Below are positions 55,236-64,000 of a stretch of 64,000 nt of DNA, in pieces. The translations under genes and the position numbers were made by a program. The stretch is from NCBI RefSeq assembly GCF_030035675.1, contig NC_084480.1, positions 252,089,981 through 252,153,980 on the forward strand, given 5' to 3'. Below the pieces are notes generated by a model. It was not told the origin of the DNA, ran no database searches, and worked only from the letters and a program-made list of their open reading frames with translations. Source of the DNA: Rhineura floridana. Taxonomy: Eukaryota; Chordata; Lepidosauria; Squamata; Rhineuridae. Numbering within the stretch: the first letter of the stretch is position 1; every line of letters starts with the position of its first letter.

Positions 55236-55239
<4 letters not shown>

Positions 55240-56690
55240 AAACGCCCATATGCCAAACTTGCCAGGCTGTGGCAGGGTCCCTTTTATATTTGAAAAGTTT
55301 TGAAAGGAGGGTGGCATTAGAAAGCAAAACACCAGTTGTAGTTGAGCTGTGTGTGAATCCTGGTTTGAAGAAGCACACTTTACCCTGGATATAATCACAC
55401 TGAGACTGGGTTTCACAAAACAAGAAAGCTTATATTTATTGTAGGAAATACATACTGATAGGAAAGATCCTTGTTCTAGCTAACTAAAGTTGGAGATGCA
55501 AAGAGCCATGCTTACTCTTTCATTTTTGCAGAAGAGAGAGAGAGACAGACAAAGGAAGATGTCTCCTCCCCCACGGAGGGATGAAGAAGAAGGAAGGAGC
55601 AGGAGTATCCGTCTAGCACCTGAAGGAAAGTCAGCAGAAGTTAGGCCAGCAAAACAGTCAGGAAGCACAAATGTTCTCCATCTACCCTTCTCCATGCAAA
55701 CCCCCAGCAAGGTGAGTCACATCCCAACACTTCCAACAGCCAGCACCGGCTTCCAGCTGCCCACATTCTTTGTTTCCCTTCCTATGACGAATGCTTCTGG
55801 GCCCACATTGGGTTTGAGATATTCTGGGGAATGGAAATGAAGAGGGTGGGGCAGCTGGAGGCCGCCATTTTTTCCAGTTAGCCCAGCCACTGCTGAAGGT
55901 TAAAGGGAAGGGGCTAAAAGTGGTTAATTATACTTGTTATGCGCCAACGGGAGTTTCTGGAGGTGCCATGGTGCCTGCAGGTGCTATATTGGACCCCAGG
56001 TGAAGAACTATGTGGTGCTGGAACAACATACTTGAAGACAGTAATACACAACACCTTTCTTCCATTGTTCTCTCACAAGCTTTGATATTGTCTAAATATA
56101 AGCAAGTCCTGGCATGAATAAATAGTCTGATAACAACTATGCAAGAAGTGTTATTTGTTAATTTTTTGGAACCCACTTTTCTTGACTAATCTGACCATGC
56201 TAAATCTGAAAATCACTATTCCCAACATAATTTCTCAACCCAGACTCAGGTGATATTGTGGGCATTGCTCAAAAAATTGACAGTGTGGCAATGAGGACTG
56301 TCATTCCACTGGAAAATAGTTGCTGCCTTGGAATGGAGAATTTGGATGTATTTAGCTTGGGACTAGCTGCCAGCTGGAGTAAGAAAAAGAATGATGACAA
56401 AGAAATAACTCTAGGCATAGTGCCCAGTTTCAATATGTTCAATGTGTGCTCAGGCACAAGTTTCAATGATGTCACAGAGAACCTGGCAACTGATAAAATA
56501 CAAATATCTTCCTTGAATGCCATTTTTTGAGAAACTAGACTAAAATATATCCTCAGATCTTTCCCCAACTTTTCTAGAGTTCTGCTTCTTTCATTTTCAA
56601 ATGGCTATCAACCATCTTCACAAATTTGTGTGTCATTCTTGAACATTTTTCAAGTAAGTCTGAGCCAAACATGAGATTATTTGTGTGTTG
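55240..56690. other. Intergenic sequence, possibly an old LTR or other repeat
   Basis: A purine-rich run (GAGAGAGAGACAGACAAAGG) is near 55530. No coding motifs and no flanking duplications were found, so I leave it unassigned. Confidence 0.3.
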
Positions 56691-56699
56691 CACAGGGGT

Positions 56700-56877
56700 T
56701 AGAGGGATTTGTTATAACTTTAAATCTTTTATTTTTTGTTTACTGTTTATGTTTACTGTTGGTAGGCTGATTTTATTGTGATATTCTGTATTTTAATCTT
56801 TTTGTACACCGCCCAGAGAGCCACTCGCTATGGGCGGTTTAAAAATGAAACAAACAAACAAACAAATAAATAAATAA
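56700..56877 (+). mobile_element. L2 LINE 3' end
   Basis: ACCGCCCAGAGAGCCACTCG, then TATGGGCGGTTTAAAAATGA and a (CAAA)n(TAAA)n tail, the same terminus as the L2 at 53337-55235. Confidence 0.8.
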
Positions 56878-56894
56878 TGATGACTGAGTCTGCA

Positions 56895-56985
56895 GTCCTA
56901 AACACACCTATTAGGAAATAAGCCACATTGGACACAGTGGTAATTCTGAGTAAACATGCATAGGATTGCACTGTGGCATCTTCAG
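56895..56985. repeat. Dispersed squamate palindromic repeat
   Basis: Left CAGTCCTAAACAC and right CATGCATAGGATTGCACTG are inverted relatives around AAATAAGCC...GAGTAAAC. Partial copies lie near 16750, 19480-19610, 26190 and 51700. Family not identified. Confidence 0.5.
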
Positions 56986-57596
56986 AAGTGGTGCTTGCAT
57001 TCCTGAAGCTCTGCCAATGTCTTTGACACAGAAGCGTTTAATGCAAAATCATCAGCAACCTTTTTATGCCTCCTCACATATTAAAAATTAGAATGGTTGA
57101 AGGTGGTAAACTGATGAAGTCTCCCTTCCCTCCTTTCAATGTATGCTCATAAATGCCCAACAAACTATTGTAGTTATATCTTTTGTTAGGAAAATTGTTT
57201 ATTAATGGCAGAGGATGTGCTGTTTGTGGAGTTAATGACTGGGAAAGGCACAGGATATGGCAGAAGATGGTTTGGCCTTTCCTTCATTCCAATCCCACCA
57301 CCACCACACACCATCCTCATGCAAGGGTGTATCATAATTGTTTCACAGGTATGTGAAAGAAACTGCGCTGTTGAGACAGCGGTGTTTCCAGACTTGGCTG
57401 CTACTGGTACATCAGAGTGGGGACTTCAGGCCCAGGGCAAATTGCAGCCCTCCATTTCTCTCTTTCTGGTCTTTGGAACTCTCCCCAGGCTATACCTCTC
57501 ACTGGTTCTGCTTCGCACCTGAGTGTTTTCACTTGGCTGAAATGTCCTTGAACTCTAATAATGCCTCTTGCTTGTCTGGATAGATGATAGAGAGGG

Positions 57597-58440
57597 ATGT
57601 GTGTACTTCAACTACAGGTATGTGTGGAAGAACTTGATTGTCTAGACCCTTTTCAATCCAGGTTCAGGTCCAGATGCAACACCAAACCTGTCTTGGCCAT
57701 CCTAGTTCATGACTTTGTTGGAAGAAGGATGGGGAGTGCTCCTCAATTTATTTTCCTTGACCTGTTAGCTGCTTTTGATACCATGGGCACAGTGGAGTGG
57801 AGCCAGAGGTTGGGAAGGTGGGGGGTTGCACTTCAGTGGTTTTGCTCCTACCTGCAGGTCTGTTTCCAAAGAGTAGCAATGGAGAACTATAACTTAATAC
57901 CATGGGAGTTAATCTGTAGTATCCCACAGGGGTCAGTCTTGTCCCCCATGCTTTTCAACATCTGTATGAAGCTTTTGGGGGATGTCATCAAGTGTTTTGG
58001 AGTGAGGTGTTATTGGTACACTGATGACACAGAACTCCATTTGTTTGTGCCATCTGAATCAGGAGAGGTAGTCCAGGTGCTGGACTGCTGCCTGAAGATG
58101 GTGACCAGCTGGATGTGGCCCAGTACATTGACACTGAATCCAGACAAACTTGAGGTGTTGTGTTTTGCAGGCTCTCAGGTCTGGCAAGTGAGTAGACAAC
58201 CTGTTTTGGATGGAGTGATGCTCCCCTGGAGAGATCAGGTTCATTGCCCAGGCTGCCCCTTGACCTAGAACTATTGTTGCACAGCTTCAGTGGCCATTTC
58301 TGGCTCTGGCAGTTTCACCAACTACAGCTCTTCCTGGACAGAGATAGTTTGGCTGTAGTGATCCCTGCTCTGGTTACCTCCAGACTGGACTACTGTAATG
58401 TGCTCTACAAGTAGAATGAAGTTTCCACACTGCCTAGAAT
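57597..58440 (+). mobile_element. L2 LINE fragment (reverse transcriptase), decayed
   Basis: Shares with the 53452 copy: DCLDPFQSRFRSRCNTKPVL, IFLDLLAAFDTMG, SIPQGSVLSPMLFNICMKLL (58.0 kb) and WYTDDTELHLF, in which the catalytic YADD has become YTDD. The main frame ends at 58268, and homology continues to about 58410 (CTCCAGACTGGACTACTGTA). Confidence 0.85.
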
Positions 58441-58444
58441 TTAG

Positions 58445-60015
58445 AGCATTGTTGTGTGTACATCCTGCTAGGTTCTGTTCACACTAGTGGACAGGACATA
58501 GCTATGTGGGTAAGGAAGAGAAATTCACTCTCCTTTCTGTCCCTTCTCTTTCTGTTCCCTCCCCCAAGAGGACTCATTGGAAGTTCATATTTCTTTTTTA
58601 ACTAAGGAGAGGCAACATTTGTGTTTCAGATGTGACTGCATGCTGCTTAGCCAATACATCACTGCTTAGGTAAAAATTCTTCCTCTGAAAGAAAAGATGG
58701 AAGAGTAGTGCTAAGGACCTGAGGACATTGGACTACACTTTGGTTCTTTTTTTAAAAATTGGACTTCATCAAGACTGAGAGATAACCACAGGGAAAACAC
58801 AGGACAACTTTATTCCATGACAGCATTGTGTGGACACGCCATTTAAAAATGATTGAACAGAGTATGACAATCCCACACTAAACACCTAAACACCTAGTGT
58901 GGAAGCACCTAGAGGAAAAAAAGCAAAGGCAGATATAAGGATAGCTGAGCTAGAGCTAGAAGGCACCTTGGGTTGCAGTTTACCTCCTCTAGTGATTTGA
59001 TGCAGGGTGCTGGGTCTGCTGCCTGTTAGGAATATTAATGTTGCTTGCCACCACTTATGCTGTTCCTGTATATTTCTAAATAAACCAGATATCACAAAAA
59101 TGCCACCATCACTTTGCTTGCAATCTGATGTTTCCTGCTCCGAGTCATCAGAGTCAGTGTCTGCTGCATTGGGGATCACCCTGAAATGTCTTCCTACTTG
59201 GGGAGGCAGGGAGTGAGTACCTGTATGCTTATATGGATAAAACCAGGGTTATAATTCACCAGTAGTGACTGTAAGCATGGAACTGATAGGGTAGTTATTT
59301 AACATTGATATCAAGTATAAGGAATATTATTCTTGCTGTTATTTGTTGTCATTACATTTATAAAGTACCTACAGTTTTCTAGACACGGTACTAAGAATTA
59401 AAAAAAACCAATCTCTGTCCACAGGCTTACAATCTATAAGGCACAATACAAAAGAAATAAGGAGGAAACAGGAAAACAAAACTATTTCAGGCACTGGTTC
59501 ACCATATAAATTCCTACATTTCATCTCCAGGTGGAGTGGCCACTGAAGAAGACAGTTCAGGGAGAGGCGGCAGCAAATGGAGCTTCTCTTTCAGCCAAGC
59601 CTATGGAGTGGACCCTGCAGCCCCATCTTTCCCTTTGCCTCAGCAGGGTGGAATAGCAACTGACAGATGACAGTTCTGGGAGGGGATGTGATCCTATTGC
59701 ATGTCCATGCCTGTGGATGTACAGTGGAAAGCAGGGCTGTAATGTTTCCTTGCTAAAAGAATGTGAAGTATCATCCGTTATTCAGGAATGAGACAGCACA
59801 GAAGCCATACTGAGCATCATGTGAAATCCCCTCAGATAGATACCCCTCCCCCATCTAACAGCCAACTGCCTCTCAGAAGAACTCACTGTCAGAGTAACAG
59901 AATCTGGAACAGAACTAAACTTTAAAAGCAATATATAACATAATTCATGCTGAACACATTTATCCACGTATTATGCAATTGGCTAAAGAAGATGATTAAA
60001 AAAACAGCATTGGGG
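58445..60015. other. 5' flank of the CATSPERD copy
   Basis: Contains an L2-like stretch near 59345-59480 (ACAGGCTTACAATCTATAAG). No recognised promoter; an AT-rich segment at 59920-59945 precedes the frame. Confidence 0.35.
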
Positions 60016-62364
60016 ATGACAAGCACCCATGTAGTCTTATTGGTGATATTTCTGCTGTGCCCAGATAGGTGTAGTCCATGGCCATGCACTGAGGAGCGAC
60101 TGGTTTATTCAAACATCTCCTTCCGTTCAAATGTGATGGTATCTGGTGCTGATCTCTCATACAAATATGATGACCCTATTCTAATACAGCACCCATGTGA
60201 GGCATATTACCATGGAGGACATACTCCTCCAGCCATATACCTTGGGAATAAGGTTTTCTTCAGCAAAGATGGATTTCAGAGTAGTCTTTTACCATTGACC
60301 ATCCCAAATAAAATGGTGACTGCACCAGCTGAAGTCACTAGTGCTGTCTTTGTGCAAGACAATCGAATGCTTCTAGTAGTAAATGAACAAGTCTATGTGT
60401 ATTTCTATGGCACATGGAAAACCTGGATAATGTCAGAGGGACTTGATACTCCCGTTACAGACATCACAAACATAGATTGCTGTTATTCTAGAAAGGACCG
60501 CACCTGTTGGGAAGTCAGTCGTACTATTATAGCTTATAAACCTGGGGATCCTGCTGATGTCACTGATGTTTACTTTTCAAAAAATGGGGGCTACTCATTT
60601 GGCAGAATCACCATTGCGCCAAGTTCCAACAAACTGGTTAGTATCTACAACTTTGTCTCTTTGTCACAACTTGCAGTTCTCCTCAACATGACAAGAAGTT
60701 ATGGGAAATCTGCTTATTTCACATATGGAGGTGCAGCCTATATGGAAAACCGTGAAGGCTCAAAATTCTGCCTGGAACCCTGCACAAATGAAACTGTTGG
60801 CAGTTTAATTCCCCCAGGTCTGAGAGGTTTTATTGTCCTTTGGACAAAAGACACTTTCCTGTTCTCTTTCAACAATGGCCTGACTATAGACAGCATAACA
60901 GTGCAGCCCACTGAAAAATATAGTAATAAATCATTGCCTTTGCATGGCAATGGTCTTTGTAATGTAGCTGCCAACAAAAATGAGATTGCAGCCCTCACCA
61001 AGAACCTGAAACTTTTTTATGGAATGCTGGACATGGAATTCACAAAGATGGTACACATTGGGGAAAGAGATAGCGGCAATACTTGCGAGGTGATGATGTT
61101 TGAGAAGGTTGGGGTGCTTGTAATCATTAAACCTGTTCCCAGCAAAGATTCTGCATATTATCATTTTCAGAAATGCATCATTAATATACAGGACACACTC
61201 ATGAGTTTGCGGCCACCACTGGAGCCCTGTCCTGTAGAAATCCTCAGTGGCAATTTCCATAACAAAATGTATTATATTGATATGAAGCAGGAACTTCATT
61301 TTAATGTCACATTTGTGCCCAAACCGGGCACTGGGACCTATCCATATGTAACAGTGAGCAATCCTCATGTGCTGGCATTTCAGGCAGACCTTAAAGAAGA
61401 TGGTTATACTTTTAACGGAAACGCTAAATACAGGTTAGATATTAGGCTGCTTCAACAGATATTCTCAGGCATGGCTCATTCCCAGTTTCAGGATGACATG
61501 TACTCAGGCAGGCTGTCCACCATCACTGTTGATATCTATAACAAAGGCATATTCTGTATTGACATGCATCCGCTAACAGCCCTTATTGCTGTGGACTGCC
61601 CACCTAAGAAAGAGATCAGAATTGCTAAGAGTACAACAGCATGCAGCAGAGGCCTCTTTAAGGATGTCATGCTGCAGAGTAATTACACTTATTCAATTAA
61701 TTGGGATTTATATGACCCAATGTTCCTTGGCAGAAAGAGTTTGGTACAGGGTAAGCTTAATGTTACCTATAATTATAACCACTGGGGATGCCCTCTTCTG
61801 TTATATTATGACAGCCCATGGCTTCCAGTTCTTGAACTATGGGACAATGATGAATTTGTGGAATATGTTTCTGCGGATTTTGTACTGTTTGAAATAAATG
61901 GAATGCATAATTATGATTATCTCCTGGATGAAGTAGAGGCCAACTGTATGTCACAAGCTCAGAACTGGACGACTCTAATAGAAAAGGATCCTGAAGGAAA
62001 CCCACATTTTGCATGGTCCAGATATCTTTATGAAAGTTGCAAGGAGCCCAGAGGAAATGACTCTTTGCCATCAGCTTCCTCAAAATATCAAGTTCTAAAC
62101 AGGAATGAAAACAACAGAGTATTATTTCCACAATACAATGGCATATATGTCTTCAAAGCCATTGTTGTAGACACGGTATATAGTTACTGTGAACTATCAA
62201 CAGTTTTCAGTGTGTATGTACATGGTGCCCTCCCAAAGTCCGAGATCAATGTTGGTAAAACACTGGTTAGTTTTCTGGTTCTCATATTTGGCTCAGTTTT
62301 GATGGTATACTACTTTCCTAAATTAATGAAGGAAAATGCAAGAATGAAAACAGTTTGGACATAA
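60016..62364 (+). CDS. CATSPERD: CatSper auxiliary subunit delta, intronless copy (probable retrogene)
   Basis: A 782-residue open frame from the ATG at 60016; the frame is open back to an upstream ATG at 59947. CATSPERD is a single-pass subunit of the sperm-flagellum CatSper calcium channel, with a large extracellular part. I chose 60016 because it opens with a signal peptide (MTSTHVVLLVIFLLCPDRC). Passages matching human CATSPERD include SSLLPLT, FQKCIINIQD, NKMYYIDM, VTVSNPHVL, GYTFNGNAKYRLD, ITVDIYNKG, HPLTALIAVDC and YCELSTVFSVYVHGALP. A TM segment (about residues 748-767) is followed by a 15-residue tail, shorter than the human one. Many N-glycosylation sites are visible. The human gene has many exons; here all coding sequence is in one, with no stop, so an expressed retrogene is likely. 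No clear poly(A) tail or target-site duplication was found, so the copy may be old. The name is firm; function is inferred. Confidence 0.88.
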   Translation: MTSTHVVLLVIFLLCPDRCSPWPCTEERLVYSNISFRSNVMVSGADLSYKYDDPILIQHPCEAYYHGGHTPPAIYLGNKVFFSKDGFQSSLLPLTIPNKMVTAPAEVTSAVFVQDNRMLLVVNEQVYVYFYGTWKTWIMSEGLDTPVTDITNIDCCYSRKDRTCWEVSRTIIAYKPGDPADVTDVYFSKNGGYSFGRITIAPSSNKLVSIYNFVSLSQLAVLLNMTRSYGKSAYFTYGGAAYMENREGSKFCLEPCTNETVGSLIPPGLRGFIVLWTKDTFLFSFNNGLTIDSITVQPTEKYSNKSLPLHGNGLCNVAANKNEIAALTKNLKLFYGMLDMEFTKMVHIGERDSGNTCEVMMFEKVGVLVIIKPVPSKDSAYYHFQKCIINIQDTLMSLRPPLEPCPVEILSGNFHNKMYYIDMKQELHFNVTFVPKPGTGTYPYVTVSNPHVLAFQADLKEDGYTFNGNAKYRLDIRLLQQIFSGMAHSQFQDDMYSGRLSTITVDIYNKGIFCIDMHPLTALIAVDCPPKKEIRIAKSTTACSRGLFKDVMLQSNYTYSINWDLYDPMFLGRKSLVQGKLNVTYNYNHWGCPLLLYYDSPWLPVLELWDNDEFVEYVSADFVLFEINGMHNYDYLLDEVEANCMSQAQNWTTLIEKDPEGNPHFAWSRYLYESCKEPRGNDSLPSASSKYQVLNRNENNRVLFPQYNGIYVFKAIVVDTVYSYCELSTVFSVYVHGALPKSEINVGKTLVSFLVLIFGSVLMVYYFPKLMKENARMKTVWT

Positions 62365-64000
62365 TATTTTTAGTCCTGTAATGCTATGTTCGAAGAAGTT
62401 GATACAGGATAGGTTAAGAGTCTCGTCTTAGAATAACAGCACTGAAAAAATATTTGGATGGTGAACTAATTTTTGGGGGGGAGGATAGTTTTGATAAGTG
62501 TGTGTTTCATTAGGACAATTGCTAACGAACTGTTCTGATGTTTGTTCTGACTCAGAAGCAGAGCTTAGAAAAGTTACTTTTTTGAACTACAACTCCCATC
62601 AGCCCCAACCAGCATGGCCACTGGATTGGGTTGATGGGAGTTGTAGTTCAAAAAAGTAACTTTTCTAAGCTCTGTTCAGAAGTATGAGCTTTAATTGTGT
62701 ACAGAGTTTAAGTGTATTGATGTTACTGTTTCCTTCTTATTGTCAAGAAACATATTTCCATTTTGTGCTGGTATGGACAATCAACATTCTATTTTATTAT
62801 ACTAGCCTTTAATAAGTCTGTATTTTTTACATACCTATGTCTATTTCGTTTTAACTACAGTTCCAATTTTAGAGGTTTTCAAATGTATCAGGGCTAATTC
62901 ACACTTTATTGCCACAGACACATTGGTAGAACCCTCAAAACATTCTGCAACCATATTCCAGAGATGTGAGAGTTGTGTTTATGTTTTTACAGGCATATGG
63001 TTAGCCTTCCAAACTACGAGACAGTTGATGCCCCAGTTGAACAAGAAACCATAGACATTCAGAGGTTTTGTGCAAATGTAATATATACTCCAAGCTGAAT
63101 AAGAATGTGTCCACAAATTAGCTGCCCTGCATGCAGTTTCTTCTTGTAATAGGGACCCATAGCCCTGTTAGAAATTTCTGCTGTGATACAGGCATGACCA
63201 TATAACGTTTAGTTGTTTCCTAGTAGTAACAAAGATTGTAGCAATGAGTATTATCTATATGATGTGGAATCTCTCTCTCTGTATCCTTCCTTTTTAGCCA
63301 TCTATCTGCATAGGTCACATTTCCTACCTTACTTTAGAAGCATAGATGCTGCTAAGATCCTGAAGCATTGGAGGAGAACCACAATATGGGAAACTTTCTG
63401 TAGACACAGCTTCTATGTGGTTAATAGCTCTTACCTCTCCATCCAGAGATGCCAAACCTTTTCCTGTAAATAGTTCTCCAGTGGCCCCCAAAAACACAAA
63501 CTGCTTTCAGTAGAAAGCAGCAGACCTCTGGCTGGCTGCCATCAACTTGAGTCTCTCCTGAAGACCATAGAGACCATTGCATATTGAGAAATATCCCTAG
63601 GGGGTACCAGAGATTTCTATCCCCAACCTAACATCCTCCATCTCCTAGCAACTCCTTTTAGGAAGAAGCAATTCAGTACCTATCAAAGGGATTTGGTGGG
63701 AGAAAGAAGAAATAGAATCCTACCAGTCAGTCCCCAAACTGCCATTTTTATTGTACTCAACTGATGTTGGCTTATCATCGTGTTATTAAAATAGCTGCAT
63801 ATCTGAAACTGTTTTTGCCTTTGTGATTCTGTACAGGTAGTGAAGCTAACTAGCTACATGCAAAGATGGTGGCATAAAGGATGTAACAAATTCTGGAGAC
63901 CTACTCATTGCATACAACATTTTACTCTGAGGGGTTCATGCTATGGTTTATAAATCTGTAAAATAAAAATTAAAAAATAGCAGCATCAGATTGAAACATG
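62365..64000. other. 3' flank of the CATSPERD copy
   Basis: Apart from the MITE at 62559-62674 there is no recognised feature. A-rich text with AATAAA near 63960-63978 could be an old poly(A) end, but without a matching duplication upstream I cannot support that. Confidence 0.35.
62559..62674. mobile_element. hAT-type MITE, 116 bp near-perfect palindrome
   Basis: Arms of about 45 bp (CAGAGCTTAGAAAAGTTACT...AACTACAACTCCCATCAG and its inverse) flanked by CTCAGAAG (62551-62558) and TTCAGAAG (62675-62682), an 8-bp duplication with one mismatch. The near-identity of the arms suggests recent insertion or strong hairpin correction. Confidence 0.88.

Noticed and set aside
55490-55840. 116-codon frame in purine-rich sequence
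   Set aside because: Low-complexity GA-rich start, no domain, no splice signals.
63955-63980. A-rich stretch as poly(A) tail of the CATSPERD retrocopy
   Set aside because: Not a clean A run, lies 1.6 kb after the stop, and no matching duplication was found upstream of the frame.

Overview
The window is vertebrate nuclear DNA, most likely from a squamate reptile (lizard or snake). The basis is its repeat content: a full-length BovB (RTE) LINE, a tRNA-derived Sauria-type SINE, a 5S-rRNA-derived SINE with a BovB tail, CR1 and L2 LINEs, many small palindromic hAT-type elements, and a copia LTR element. Two host protein-coding units can be supported.

(1) An opsin gene on the minus strand spans 37441 down to 4413 in five coding exons with canonical splice sites and matching phases (443 codons plus stop). 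It belongs to the neuropsin (OPN5) group. A cysteine follows the disulfide cysteine in extracellular loop 2, as in OPN5L1, the reverse, self-regenerating retinal receptor described in chicken. The retinal lysine is present, but the DRY motif reads V-C-C. Intron 4 is 23.7 kb and holds most of the repeats. The ATG exon begins directly at a splice acceptor, so a further upstream exon is expected; a CpG island at about 48.8-49.7 kb has a minus-strand donor that could supply it.

(2) An intronless, fully open CATSPERD (CatSper delta, sperm calcium-channel auxiliary subunit) lies at 60016-62364 on the plus strand. The human family member is spread over many exons, so this looks like a retrocopy with an intact reading frame.

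Layout: 1-2502 copia fossil; 2600-3310 LINE remnants; 4413-37441 opsin gene. Inside its introns lie BovB (8921-12152), two solo LTRs of one family (13017-13695, 25131-25912), a 26-bp minisatellite (17.69-18.54 kb), a DIRS-like fossil (19.85-22.79 kb), SINEs, hAT and Tc1/mariner MITEs, an L2 piece, CR1 (34.6-35.8 kb) and a 930-bp hAT-like element. From 37931 to 39845 there is an L1-type element carrying only ORF1, bounded by a 16-bp target-site duplication and nested in a longer APE-type LINE (39862-about 43555, minus). Then come quiet intergenic sequence, the CpG island, a 5S-derived SINE, an L2 with a 536-codon open reverse transcriptase frame (53.4-55.2 kb), further L2 pieces, and the CATSPERD copy with a 116-bp hAT MITE in its 3' flank.

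All calls come from reading the sequence. Family assignments rest on recalled protein and repeat motifs and no search was run.
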